Assembly: GCF_025685625.1 (NCBI RefSeq)
Contig: NZ_JAGSYI010000002.1
Span: 868,001-932,000 of the forward strand
Direction of reading: 5' to 3'
Source: Acidicapsa acidisoli
GTDB lineage: Bacteria; Acidobacteriota; Terriglobia; Terriglobales; Acidobacteriaceae
Length of the DNA: 64,000 bases
The position numbers and the translations under genes were made by a program. The notes beneath the pieces are model-generated. The model ran no database searches. It was not told the origin of the DNA and saw only the letters and a program-made list of their open reading frames with translations. This document shows positions 34,561 through 44,411 of the stretch, piece after piece (the stretch's first letter is position 1; each line of letters opens with the position of its first letter).

Positions 34561-36534
34561 CTACTGCACCGATGCTACGTTCTTGATAATCGTTGAATCC
34601 GCAATCGCGGCAATTGAATCGATGTCGAAGTACTTATAGAGATCGAGACAAAAGAGATCGGGCGCAGAGCGAAAAGCGACAGGCGTGTCAAGCAGATAGC
34701 CAAAGCTCTTCATTGCATGACGGCTTGTGATCACAGAGAAGGAATCGGGATCGATGGCCGCAGCCACTGAAGCGATAACAGCCGAGCGAATGCCGTCTGT
34801 CTCAATCTCAACTTTCTTCTGACTACTGTTGGCGCGCATCCAATGTGCGATCCCGAGCAACTGCGCCACCTCCAGGCCAAGTGGGCGATCACCGACGCTC
34901 GCAGTCAACAGTTCCCAGTCTGTCGGATCTGGAGTTTGAGGACGAGTGAATCCGTTAAAGAGCAGATCAAGAGCCAGCACTTGCTCACCGTGATTTACGT
35001 GCGTTGATACCGCCTCGCTCGACGCTTCATAGCCCTTGTCGTTCAAGACGATCGTCGCTGGAGCACCTTCACCCGCGTCGTTGGCCTTCAGCCAGATGCC
35101 TGTGGCACTCAATTCATTTGTGAGATCAAAACGATAAGACACCGTTTGCATTGCCAAGCGCCTGGTGTTGCTCACTCTCCATGCATTTTCCACTGAGACT
35201 GGCGTATAGCGAATGATTTCCTTGAGCTTCTTTCGTTGTTCGACCGCCCATGACTTACGAGCATCGCCATCGTGCGGGACAGCCTGCCTGGTGATTCCTC
35301 CTGCAATCTTCCTGGCTAAACCGGTAATAGTTAAATTGTCCGCAGGAATGCCGACCGCCAGTTCCTCTCGGGTTTTGACCTCAGTAGAACTAGGAATCTC
35401 GTCGGTAACTGCAGGCATGTTGAAGTGTTCCGCAAAGAAGCTGTAGGAATGGAGACGATTCACCAATTGATAGTTGTGCGTACCAGGATCAGTACTCTCG
35501 TACCAGCCCAGGGCATCAGGTTTGCCGGAGAGATTAAAGAATGGCCGCACCTGATCGTAGATATAAGGCTTAACTATGGAGGCTCGAAAGCAGCAATTAT
35601 CTTCGGCGTTGTGGATGAGCAGCGTGGGTCTTGGCGCGCGCATGGCAACCAGGAAGGGATAGTCCTCTCCCTGATTTAAGTCTGTGGCGTCCTCTTCAAT
35701 TTCATCCGTATCGATTGGGTGCGTTAGATTGGATTGAAGCGATCCAAATCCAGCTACCTCGACACTCACTGCGACGCGGCTGTCCAGAGCGCTCAAGAGG
35801 ATGGTTTGCCACCCCCCCCCACTCAAGCCCGTCACTCCCAACCGGGTCGTATCAACCTGAGGCAATGCCGCCAAATAGTCGAGGCCATGTCGCATCCCGA
35901 GGTAAAAGAAACCCAGAGCATTCGAACCTACAAGGTCAAGCGCTGCGGCATCATCATGATCGTTCCCTTTCAAAGCCAGTTCACCAAAGCCAACCCATCC
36001 GATACTAAGCGCGATGATCCCCCGCTTGGCAAAGTTGATGCATCGTTTCTGTTCATACTCCGCCGCCTCCCCCATGGGCTCGTGTCCAATCACGTTAAGG
36101 ATCGCCGGCGCACGCCCATTCAACTTTTCCGGTTCATACAATAGCGCCGTTGCTTCGAAGCCCGGCACGATCTCATAGCGAAACTTCGTCACACGATAAC
36201 CGTTCCGCGATTCTGCAGCTCCAACCTGCGAGAACTTCGGGGCGGATTGAATCCATTCGCTTGGCCATCCGTGAAACGCAATGTCATCCAGAATGTGTTT
36301 ACGCAAGCTCTGTGACTTATCCGTCCAATCGCTGGCGCTCTGCGGCGATGGAAGCGCAGTAATTCGGCGACTCAGATACTTCTGTAATTGAAAGGCAGTG
36401 ACGTCCGTTGTTTGTACTGGCTGCTCAAGCAAACTCTTCAGAGTGTCGCTTGTAGCCTGACCGTACATGGTAACTGCAGTCATCGGAATCGCAGCCGCAA
36501 TAGCAATCAAAAGATTCTTTCCAACTAACCTCAT
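34561..36534 (-). CDS. Large secreted alpha/beta hydrolase, acetylxylan-esterase-like (paralogue 2), with poly-G tracts
   Basis: This 657-residue paralogue of the downstream gene has a signal (LLIAIAAAIPMTAVTMYGQ), nucleophile elbow GLSGGGWQTILLSALDSRVAV, Asp in HNAEDNC and His in GTHNYQ, and a second hydrolase-like domain from about residue 430. Two homopolymers stand out. G8 lies two bases before the ATG (C8 at 36537-36544 on the plus strand) and forms the only SD-like sequence. G9 (C9 at 35812-35820) encodes the Gly residues directly after the catalytic Ser. Slippage in either would alter expression or abolish activity. Confidence in family is good; the substrate is unknown. Confidence 0.78.
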   Translation of the reverse strand: MRLVGKNLLIAIAAAIPMTAVTMYGQATSDTLKSLLEQPVQTTDVTAFQLQKYLSRRITALPSPQSASDWTDKSQSLRKHILDDIAFHGWPSEWIQSAPKFSQVGAAESRNGYRVTKFRYEIVPGFEATALLYEPEKLNGRAPAILNVIGHEPMGEAAEYEQKRCINFAKRGIIALSIGWVGFGELALKGNDHDDAAALDLVGSNALGFFYLGMRHGLDYLAALPQVDTTRLGVTGLSGGGWQTILLSALDSRVAVSVEVAGFGSLQSNLTHPIDTDEIEEDATDLNQGEDYPFLVAMRAPRPTLLIHNAEDNCCFRASIVKPYIYDQVRPFFNLSGKPDALGWYESTDPGTHNYQLVNRLHSYSFFAEHFNMPAVTDEIPSSTEVKTREELAVGIPADNLTITGLARKIAGGITRQAVPHDGDARKSWAVEQRKKLKEIIRYTPVSVENAWRVSNTRRLAMQTVSYRFDLTNELSATGIWLKANDAGEGAPATIVLNDKGYEASSEAVSTHVNHGEQVLALDLLFNGFTRPQTPDPTDWELLTASVGDRPLGLEVAQLLGIAHWMRANSSQKKVEIETDGIRSAVIASVAAAIDPDSFSVITSRHAMKSFGYLLDTPVAFRSAPDLFCLDLYKYFDIDSIAAIADSTIIKNVASVQ

Positions 36535-36642
36535 ATCCCCCCCCGGTAGACAAGCTTCAAGATCGATCGCTATTGCAGCCAGGCAACATTCAATATAACT
36601 GGCGCATCGTGCAGGCTATATGTCCGTTCTGTCCGTGCGCTC

Positions 36643-38070
36643 TCAGACTGGATGATCTACTATTTGCTCGTTGTGCGGATCCCAATACAACTTCTTGCCG
36701 CTCCAGTAGGACTGTGTCGCCATGATGCATACAAGCGAATGTGAAAATCCATGCTCAACCGTGGCGTTCGGCTGGTTGCGTGTCTGCATCGATTTAAGCC
36801 AGTTCACCAGATGATCCACATCGTCATCATCCGGACCCGTGGAGCTAGGTTCCGGCGCCCCGGGGACCTGTACAATTTCCTCACCGTCGTTCGATGGTCC
36901 CGTGATGGGAAGTTTATTGTAGACCGGTCCTGAGTCAGTGGGATCCAATTCATGCTTCCCTCCCTCGCGCGTTACCGAAAAGAGAGACGCTCCTTCACCG
37001 CCATAATTCTCTATGGTGCCTTCCCGCCCGTGAATTCTTGAAAAGCTCCGATAGCTATTTCCAAAAATCGTCTTATAGGTATACAGAAAGCCTTTCGGAT
37101 ATACGATGGCCGTCACGCAGGTATCAGGATTTTCCCGGCCATCTTTCCAGGTAAAGATCCCGCCGTTAGCTACCACGCTCTCTGGATACGCCTGGTCTGT
37201 CCAGAGATGTACTAAGTCACTGCCGTGGCTAAGCCACTGATCGAAAATACCTGACGAATAATCTTTATAAAGTCTGAACTCAAGATATACATGCGGATCA
37301 AACGGACGATCTGGTTTGCCGAGTAACCATCGCTTCCAGTCCGTGTCTTCTTCTTTAAGCTGCGAATTGCGGCCATAGAGCCATTGTTTCCACTTCATGT
37401 TGATGTCCATGAGCATTTCTTTGCTCCTGCCCGTGTCCATCGGTGTAAATCTCCAGCGTTCTTCGTTCACATTCCATTCCTGCTCAATATGAACAATGTC
37501 ACCGATTCGTCCGGAACGAATGATGTCTCTTACCGCCAACGGATATGGCTGGCTGCGGTGTTGCGTGCCCATCTGCACCATCTGCTTGGATTGCCTGACG
37601 ATGTTGCGCGTCTCAATGGCCTCGGAGAGCACATTGGCAAACGGCTTCTCGACATAGCAATCCTTCCCCGCCTTTACTACCTCCGCACACAACTTGGCGT
37701 GCTGAAAGTCGCCGGTAGCGATCATGACGCCGTCAATATCCTTCAGCGCCAACATATCTTCGGAGTACTTAAAGCTCTGCGGCTCCAGGTTGAATGCTCG
37801 CTTGACCTGTGCAGCCCGGTGCTCCCGTGCCAGGCTCCACAGATCGCAAACTGCTACCGTTTCCACGCGCACACGCTTGGAGGCAAGTTCAGCCATGTGC
37901 ACGTGTCCTTCACTTCGGCCGCCGCAGCCGAGTTGACCAAGCCGAATACGATCATTCGCTCCGAGGACACGGGCGTAGGATTTAGCACTCATGCCTGCGG
38001 CGAGCATCACTCCTCCCGCCTGTTTCACGAATGTGCGACGGTCAATTCCTTCCTGTATTTTTTCGAGCAT
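36643..38070 (-). CDS. Tat-exported Gfo/Idh/MocA-family oxidoreductase
   Basis: This 475-residue protein has a twin-arginine signal (DRRTFVKQAGGVMLAAGMSAKSYA) and a Rossmann N-terminal domain (RIRLGQLGCGGRSEGH, then EKPFANVLSEAIETRN). The C-terminal alpha/beta domain carries FRLYKDYSSGIFDQWLSHGSDLVHLW. Export through Tat implies a pre-bound NAD(P) cofactor. Exported members of this family include GH109 glycosidases that cleave alpha-N-acetylgalactosamine by an NAD-dependent route. With nagB next door, an amino-sugar substrate is plausible but unproven. Confidence 0.85.
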   Translation of the reverse strand: MLEKIQEGIDRRTFVKQAGGVMLAAGMSAKSYARVLGANDRIRLGQLGCGGRSEGHVHMAELASKRVRVETVAVCDLWSLAREHRAAQVKRAFNLEPQSFKYSEDMLALKDIDGVMIATGDFQHAKLCAEVVKAGKDCYVEKPFANVLSEAIETRNIVRQSKQMVQMGTQHRSQPYPLAVRDIIRSGRIGDIVHIEQEWNVNEERWRFTPMDTGRSKEMLMDINMKWKQWLYGRNSQLKEEDTDWKRWLLGKPDRPFDPHVYLEFRLYKDYSSGIFDQWLSHGSDLVHLWTDQAYPESVVANGGIFTWKDGRENPDTCVTAIVYPKGFLYTYKTIFGNSYRSFSRIHGREGTIENYGGEGASLFSVTREGGKHELDPTDSGPVYNKLPITGPSNDGEEIVQVPGAPEPSSTGPDDDDVDHLVNWLKSMQTRNQPNATVEHGFSHSLVCIMATQSYWSGKKLYWDPHNEQIVDHPV

Positions 38071-38122
38071 CGGATTCTCCTCCAGGCATCCAGCCGGTCC
38101 TTCGGAAACAAGGTCTAGAGAG

Positions 38123-38917
38123 CTAGTAAAGGTCTTTCAATTCAGCCGCGGAATCCACATCCAGATAGATCGTCACGTCAGGATGGTTGCGCAACTGGGT
38201 GGATGGGCAACTCGTCGAGATTGGTTCTTCCAGAGTACGGCGAACTGCCTGAGCCTTGCGACTTCCAGGGACCGAGACAATCAATTTCGGCACACGGAGC
38301 AAGGTTGGGATGGTGAGAGTCAATGCCTGATTCGGCACTTCTTCCAGGCTTGCAAACCAACCCTCTGATACCTGTTGCTGCTTGCATGCACTATCAAGAT
38401 TAACTACCTTAATCGCCTGAGGGTCGTTGAAATCAGCCTCGTGGGGATCGTTAAATGCGAGGTGTCCGTTTTCTCCTATGCCGAGAAGACATATCTGCGG
38501 GTTGGCGAGATTGAGCTGTCGCATGTATTCGCGGCCAAATGCATCGATATCTTCAGCATTCCCATTCATCTCGAAGAACTCGCGCATGGCAACCCGCTGC
38601 GTCAGTTTCTCTCGCAGGTAAAGGCGAAAAGATGCGCGATGGTTTTCGTCGAGTTTGACATACTCATCCATGTGAAACCCAACCACCTTATCCCACGGCA
38701 ACCCGGGAATCGAGGTCAAAGCTTCGAGTGTGTCGAATTGTGAGGCGCCCGTGGCGAAGATCACTCCGATCTCCTTGCCTGGTTGGGCGGAACGGCGCAT
38801 TTCTTCAGCAACCGCCTGAGCGGCTGCTTCTCCAGCGCTCTTTCTGGTGGGATGTACTTCAAGTTTGATCTTGCCCGCGGTGAAACATACGACATCTTGA
38901 TTTAGCGACTTCATCAA
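38123..38917 (-). CDS. nagB: Glucosamine-6-phosphate deaminase
   Basis: This 264-residue enzyme has the NagB core: FATGASQFDTLEAL (phosphate loop), Asp of VVGFHMDEYV, and LLGIGENGHLAFNDP with the ring-opening His. The position of the E. coli general base Asp141 is Glu, as in many close relatives. The C-terminal VPGSRKAQAVRRTLEEPIS completes the site. It converts glucosamine-6-phosphate to fructose-6-phosphate and ammonia in the cytoplasm, feeding amino sugars to glycolysis. It lies 52 bases upstream of the Gfo/Idh/MocA gene and downstream of a TonB receptor. No nagA or kinase is seen in the window. Confidence 0.88.
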   Translation of the reverse strand: MMKSLNQDVVCFTAGKIKLEVHPTRKSAGEAAAQAVAEEMRRSAQPGKEIGVIFATGASQFDTLEALTSIPGLPWDKVVGFHMDEYVKLDENHRASFRLYLREKLTQRVAMREFFEMNGNAEDIDAFGREYMRQLNLANPQICLLGIGENGHLAFNDPHEADFNDPQAIKVVNLDSACKQQQVSEGWFASLEEVPNQALTLTIPTLLRVPKLIVSVPGSRKAQAVRRTLEEPISTSCPSTQLRNHPDVTIYLDVDSAAELKDLY

Positions 38918-39017
38918 TCCTCTTTTGTAAAGGTTCTCTTGGTGTCAGCCTCCCGGGAAGATCGCCCAAGCGGCACTTACCCGGGAAGCAAAGTTATAGG
39001 TCAGCTCGAGAATGGTG

Positions 39018-42000
39018 CTAGAAAAGTGCCTTAAGTGAAAACTGGAGAATACGTGGACTCATGGCATATGTGAGTTGTCCAAAGGCACTATCGGTGAGGC
39101 CCGTATCGGGCATGCCGAAGTTTACGTTATTTAGAGCGTTGTAAAATTCCGCCCGGAATTGAGCACTGACACCCTCTCTAATCTTGGTGTTTTTAAGCAG
39201 GGCTATGTCTGCGTCAAAATATCGTGGTCCACGCAGAACGTCCTTTCCAGAATTGCCGAATGTCCCGATGGCGTTAGCGGTAAATGCATTGGTATTAAAC
39301 CACTGCTGTACAAGCTGGGTATGAGATCTGCCCGAGCTAAGAACGGCGCCCTTGATATTTGGCACGGCGAGGTCAGCCAGGTCGTTGCCTATCCCGCTGA
39401 AGGAGTTGTCATCGTTGGCGTAGATCGAGTACGGGAAGCCAGTTTGTTCGGTCGCAATTGCAGTAAGTTCCCATCCGTTGATCAGGCTTCCTGCCGGCCC
39501 ATTCAGGTGAGCCGTGGGGAGTTGGTAATTTCCGGAGATCTTGAAAGTCTTGCTGATGTCTCCGTTGTCGGGACCATAATCAAAGGAGCGGCCACAAGTG
39601 CATGTATTGCTGCCGGTAGGATTCTGGCTTCCGCTGGATCCTTGTGGCCCGAAGTCATCCAATGATTTGCTCCAGGTAAAGTTGGACAGGAATGAGAACC
39701 CTTGTGTAAGTCGCTTCTGAAGCGTTAGCTGAAGCGCGTTATAGTTACTGTTCACTTCTGAATCGAGTTCATAGAGAGGGCCGAAGTTAGGATAGGGACG
39801 CCGTTGCTGCGTATTTGCTTCTGTTGATTGGCCTGGAATATAGACCGCGGCATTTGTCGCCAGCAATCCGGCCTCCTGGTCTCCGGTTCCGTTCAGATGA
39901 CTTCCCAGGCTCCCCATGTAGGCGGCGCGAGCCAGCCAGCTTTGGCCAATTCCGCGCTCAAGTGTGAGGTTATATGTCAAAACAACAGGAAGACGGAAAT
40001 GCTGCGAAAAATAAGGATTAAGAGATATATCCTGCGGGAAGCTGGCATTTGGGCCTGGGTTTGTTGGTCCAAATCCCGCCGGGAATGGGTTGGTGACGCC
40101 CGCGCTTCCATAGGGATTCGACAGATTGACATCGCTCAAAGATACAATTGGCGCGAACGGCGGAATGCCAACGGCATCTTCAAACGCCACGGTATTTGGA
40201 GACTCATAAAAGTATCCGGCTCCGCCACGTAGGCTGGTTTTCGCGTCTTGCGTAAGTTGATATGCGAACCCTATTCGGGGACCAAGGTTTCCGACGTTAT
40301 TTTCAATAGAGGACTTGGGGCAACCCGCGTCATGATTATCTCCGCCGAAGAGCAGTCCCTGGGGCGCATTTGGGAAGCGTGTCGATTGCGAGCCAGGCTC
40401 GAAGCATGCTACCCGTCCCCGGCTATCCGTATAAGGAAAGAATGGATCCCAACGCAAACCCGCGCTCACTGTGAGACGAGGCGTCGCGCGCCAGTCATCC
40501 TGAACAAATGCGCTCCAGTTCATCCCGGTAACGTTGAGGTAAAGGCCGCCTCCCTGAGCAAAATTGGAAACCGCGCCGAGCATGAAGTCCGCCGTATTGT
40601 CCCCAGAGAGACTATTGGAGAATCCAAAGTTGCCATCCTCTTCAAACTCATTCGCCATGGGAGTACTGATACGTAAAACTTCGCCGCCAAACTGAATGGC
40701 ATGCTTTCCTCGAATGAGAGTGGCCGTCTCGCGGAGGGACTGATCGCCACGCGTAAAGTCTCCATAGTGGAGGCCATGGATATAAATTCCGCCAGCTATT
40801 CTGAAATCGATGCCAGGACCGACTCCGACTGAAGGGCTTGGTGGTTGGGCGATGTTGACGCCGGCATCAGCCATATTGAAGGGGATATTTGAACGACTTC
40901 CACCCGCCTGGTTGGTGTAGCCGAAGTAGCTGTTCAGAAAGAAAGTGCTGCTGACGGAATAAAGATCGACCACACTGATGTTCTTAAGCGTGAGAGATTG
41001 CGCGGGATTGTTATTGATCTCCAGAATGTTCGTAGCCGGGGGCACAAAGATCGGAACATTGAAGTTCATCTGAAAATAGTGGCCGCTCAAATGATGCTTG
41101 CCGATGTTATAGTCCACCTTTGCCAGATACTCATCGGTGTTCTGCACCAGTGGGGCTCCATTGTAGGTCAGCTGGCGGCCGGGTCCATTAGGAAGCGGAA
41201 TATGCTGCAGGAGATAGTTGGCTACCGGGCTGAATCTAGAGGTCGGGACCTGATTATTCAGAAACGGCGTTCCAGTGACCGGGTCAACGAGTTGCGTCGT
41301 GGGCAGCAAATCGGAAAAGTCGCCCTGGCGTTCAGCCGCCGTGGGCACAAATTGCACCTGGCCATTGCTGGCCGTATTAGTGCGCGTACCTTGATAGGAT
41401 CCAAAATAAAAGAGCCTATTCTTCAGGATTGGGCCGCCAATGCTGCCGCCAAACTGATTTTGCTTGAGAGGGTCTGGAGATGTTGCGAAGTAATTGCTCG
41501 CATCGAGAGCATAGTTGCGAAGATATTCGAATGCGCTGCCGTGAATTTGGTCCGTGCCTGATTTAGTGACCACGTTCACGATTCCGCCCGTGGCATTGCC
41601 ATAGGCTGCGCTCATATTATTCGTATCTACATTGAATTCCTGGATCGCGTCCGGATTGGGAAAGGGTAAGTTAGCGTTGATGTATGGATCGTTGAAGTCC
41701 ACGCCGTCCAACAGATAGGAGACACCGTTTGCTCCGCCGCCATTCACTTTGGCGTATTGCTCACTCTGAAACGTGCCCCCCTCGCAGTTGGCCGCGCAAT
41801 TTTGCGAGGTGACATTGGTTGCCCCCGGAATCAGAAAGACAAGCTGCTGTACATCGCGCCCATTTAGAGGTAAAGCCGAAACACTCTGTTGATTTATGAG
41901 TTGACCAACCGTGGCTGAGTCGGTAGTGACCAGCGACGCATCCGCCGTCACAGTCACTTGATCGGTGAACGCACCGACCTTCAATTCGATGTTCCGGCTT

Positions 42001-42338
42001 GCAGCCTGGCCAACGGCTAAAACAATTCCCTTTTGCACGTAAGAGGAGAAACCGGTCATATCGACGGTCAGCTCGTAGTTCCCCACAGGAAGGCTCGGGA
42101 AAAGATACTCGCCTGCCTCTCCGCTTTTCACCGTCTGGCTGAATCCGGTTTCTACTTCTCTCACCGTCACGTCGGCGCCCGGTAACGCGGAGCCCCCATT
42201 ATCAGTCACAACGCCGCTCAACCGCGCTGTGGTCAATTGAGCCATCAACGTGCAAGCCGATATTAGGACGAGGAATAAACTGAACAACGCAAGGGCAGCG
42301 CCAAAATACGAGGATCTGCTTTGGTTCACTAGTTTCAC
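39018..42338 (-). CDS. TonB-dependent receptor, Oar-like
   Basis: This 1106-residue receptor starts at GTG 42338, where GGAGG is spaced five bases; the longer ATG frame to 42398 adds 20 polar residues. It has a signal helix (YFGAALALFSLFLVLISACTLMAQ), a carboxypeptidase-regulatory-like domain at about 32-120 (LSGVVTDNGGSALPGADVTV), a plug near 130-260 (SALPLNGRDVQQLVFLIPGA, YLLDGVDFNDP), and a barrel ending FSLKALF with EFYNALNNVNFGMP before it. It resembles the 13.5-kb receptor. The downstream order nagB, oxidoreductase and hydrolases suggests import of an amino-sugar or esterified oligosaccharide. A LacI gene diverges upstream. Confidence 0.92.
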   Translation of the reverse strand: MKLVNQSRSSYFGAALALFSLFLVLISACTLMAQLTTARLSGVVTDNGGSALPGADVTVREVETGFSQTVKSGEAGEYLFPSLPVGNYELTVDMTGFSSYVQKGIVLAVGQAASRNIELKVGAFTDQVTVTADASLVTTDSATVGQLINQQSVSALPLNGRDVQQLVFLIPGATNVTSQNCAANCEGGTFQSEQYAKVNGGGANGVSYLLDGVDFNDPYINANLPFPNPDAIQEFNVDTNNMSAAYGNATGGIVNVVTKSGTDQIHGSAFEYLRNYALDASNYFATSPDPLKQNQFGGSIGGPILKNRLFYFGSYQGTRTNTASNGQVQFVPTAAERQGDFSDLLPTTQLVDPVTGTPFLNNQVPTSRFSPVANYLLQHIPLPNGPGRQLTYNGAPLVQNTDEYLAKVDYNIGKHHLSGHYFQMNFNVPIFVPPATNILEINNNPAQSLTLKNISVVDLYSVSSTFFLNSYFGYTNQAGGSRSNIPFNMADAGVNIAQPPSPSVGVGPGIDFRIAGGIYIHGLHYGDFTRGDQSLRETATLIRGKHAIQFGGEVLRISTPMANEFEEDGNFGFSNSLSGDNTADFMLGAVSNFAQGGGLYLNVTGMNWSAFVQDDWRATPRLTVSAGLRWDPFFPYTDSRGRVACFEPGSQSTRFPNAPQGLLFGGDNHDAGCPKSSIENNVGNLGPRIGFAYQLTQDAKTSLRGGAGYFYESPNTVAFEDAVGIPPFAPIVSLSDVNLSNPYGSAGVTNPFPAGFGPTNPGPNASFPQDISLNPYFSQHFRLPVVLTYNLTLERGIGQSWLARAAYMGSLGSHLNGTGDQEAGLLATNAAVYIPGQSTEANTQQRRPYPNFGPLYELDSEVNSNYNALQLTLQKRLTQGFSFLSNFTWSKSLDDFGPQGSSGSQNPTGSNTCTCGRSFDYGPDNGDISKTFKISGNYQLPTAHLNGPAGSLINGWELTAIATEQTGFPYSIYANDDNSFSGIGNDLADLAVPNIKGAVLSSGRSHTQLVQQWFNTNAFTANAIGTFGNSGKDVLRGPRYFDADIALLKNTKIREGVSAQFRAEFYNALNNVNFGMPDTGLTDSAFGQLTYAMSPRILQFSLKALF

Positions 42339-43050
42339 TCTTGCCTCCAATGAGAAAACTTTCCTGTGGGTTCTTCCTGACTTTTCTTTATGCATCAAGC
42401 GACGAATCTACGCCTGCCTCATAGGGCAGTTTTCTCGCGACAGATGTTCACCAACCTTGCCGATGGGCAAGAAGGGCTAATCAGTCCGTCGGATGTCCAA
42501 CGCTACGATCAGAAGGTCAACGAGTCTAAACTCAAAAAATGAAGTTGAAAGCGAGGTTAGGCGAGCATCTTCTTGGGGAGTCGAAGTGCCCAACATGAAA
42601 AAAGCATGAACAGACGCTAACATGAAAAAATAAGAAATGAAAGGTAAATTTACACAATAATGAGAAAGTTTCTCCAGACACCCAAAATTTGCGAAAGTGG
42701 AAGATCTGAATAGCAATCCACGCCGAGCCAAAAGCCTCCACACGCCTCTCTATCTGAAGCTCATTTGCGGCTGATTACAAGCACTTTACCCATCATCCTT
42801 CGACTGTCCATCCAGGAAAGCTGGAATGAGATGGAAAATAGGCCTGCTCCAGATCCCACCTGCCGTAGGAAAGGTTCTTCGATGCGCGGTCTCCGCAATT
42901 GCCTTTTGTGAAAATTTTCTTTATCTTTGACAGAGTTTACAGGCAAGAAAACGGCCGGGGCAACGCGCTTGCATCGTTTTTCCTAAAGCGTGTGAGAATT
43001 GAGTGGATGAAGGCAACTGGAGTAAGGCCACGCAAGGAACGCAGGAACGC
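42339..43050. other. 711-base divergent intergenic region, no gene supported
   Basis: It separates the TonB receptor (leftward) from the LacI gene (rightward). It is more AT-rich than its surroundings around 42580-42690. A direct repeat AACATGAAAAAA occurs at 42592-42603 and 42619-42630 (27-base period). GCAACGCGCTTGC at 42960-42972 resembles a LacI-type half-palindrome, 80 bases before the LacI start. Short minus-strand frames near 42477-42946 have no recognisable protein character. Confidence 0.45.
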
Positions 43051-44136
43051 ATGACTGATATTCCTTCCAAAAGAAGCAAATTGGGCCTGCGGGAAATCGC
43101 TGCCGCCGCGCATGTCAGTATTGCAACTGTTTCGAGAGTCCTGAATGGAAGTAGCCGCGTCGATCCTGCCATACGAAAAAGCGTCCTGGCAGCTGCCGCA
43201 GATTTAGATATCGATTTCTCTCAGCGCAACAAGACCAAGGCGTTGGCTTTTCTTCTCAGTAACAGGAGTATGCAGCATGTCTTTCACTCCGGCATACTTC
43301 TAGGGGCAGAGGCCTATTGTGCCTCTCGTAACTGGGAACTCATCTTTCAGTCGTTCAACTACCCGTCTCAGGTTTCCGGGAGAGAACTCCACTTGCCGAA
43401 TGTCGTGCAACGCCACGATATCGTTCGAGGCGTTATCCTGGCCGGCACCAACTCACCAAATCTCCTCGAGTTGCTGAACTACAAGAACATCCCGTTTGTA
43501 GTCCTCGGAAATAACGTGATAAGCGAAGTAGAACAGCTTGGATATGTTGGAGATGATGTGGTCTTTTCCAATGACATCCAAGGTGGGCAGGATGTGACTC
43601 GGCATCTGATTAGTCTCGGCCACTGCCATATCTGGTTTGTAGGCAATATTCGCCTTCCCTGGTTTGCGCGATGTTTTGAGGGTTATCGGCGCGCCATGGA
43701 GGAGGCTGGTTTACCACCTCGCCTAAGCACTGTGGATCTGGAAGACGAGACGGACATCGGCTATCTTGGCACCAAGTCTCTGTTGGCCAAAGGTGAGCCG
43801 GTCACTGCCATTTTTGCCGGCAATGATCCGACGGCGCACGGCGTCTATAAAGGATTGCGAGACGGCGGCCTGGACATTCCCGGCGATATCAGCGTTGTGG
43901 GTTGTGACGATACTGTAGGGTCGTGGCTGTACCCAGCCTTAACCACCATCCGTGAGTTCCCTGAGCTTTTAGGCAAGCAGATGGTAGAACTCTTGATCAA
44001 CCGGATTACAAATCCCGGTCAAGCTCGACAGCAAGTCACGCTTCCCACAGAGCTTATCAAGCGAGAATCCTGCCGCCCGATCTCCTCTGCAACGGAAACA
44101 TCGACCGCAGCGACATTCGCGCACACGACGATCTAA
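43051..44136 (+). CDS. LacI-family transcriptional regulator
   Basis: This 361-residue regulator starts at ATG 43051 (AGGAA six bases upstream). It has a LacI HTH and hinge at residues 10-60 (GLREIAAAAHVSIATVSRVLNGSSRVDPAIRKSVLAAA) followed by a periplasmic-binding-protein-like effector domain to about 345 (GVILAGTNSPNL, FVGNIRLPWFARCFEGYRRAMEEAG, AIFAGNDPTAHGVYKGLRDGG). It would sense a sugar or sugar derivative and control the divergent TonB receptor series or the GH3 gene downstream. Confidence 0.92.
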   Translation: MTDIPSKRSKLGLREIAAAAHVSIATVSRVLNGSSRVDPAIRKSVLAAAADLDIDFSQRNKTKALAFLLSNRSMQHVFHSGILLGAEAYCASRNWELIFQSFNYPSQVSGRELHLPNVVQRHDIVRGVILAGTNSPNLLELLNYKNIPFVVLGNNVISEVEQLGYVGDDVVFSNDIQGGQDVTRHLISLGHCHIWFVGNIRLPWFARCFEGYRRAMEEAGLPPRLSTVDLEDETDIGYLGTKSLLAKGEPVTAIFAGNDPTAHGVYKGLRDGGLDIPGDISVVGCDDTVGSWLYPALTTIREFPELLGKQMVELLINRITNPGQARQQVTLPTELIKRESCRPISSATETSTAATFAHTTI

Positions 44137-44361
44137 TCCTGAGAGGAACAATCTGGCTGCTCCAGCAGAAGCAATGGCGCTGGGAAGTTAATTCCAGACT
44201 CGCGTACCGGATGGCGTTCAAACAATGGCATCAGGCCCGTGCCCCTGACGCTCAAGCGTGGACACTGATGTGGAGACAGTACGAGGCGGATACTTCTGGA
44301 CCAAGCTTGCCGGATGCTTTGCATATTCCGTCCTGCCTGGTATCTAGCATTCACAGGTATT

Positions 44362-44390
44362 TTTACTTTCAAGGGGATTTCGGCTATTCT
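44362..44390 (+). promoter_or_regulatory. Candidate promoter before a tiny reading frame
   Basis: TTTACT (44362-44367) and TATTCT (44385-44390) are spaced exactly 17 bases. A strong AAAGGAGG follows at 44404-44411. Confidence 0.3.
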
Positions 44391-44411
44391 AGCCGTACAC
44401 GGGAAAGGAGG

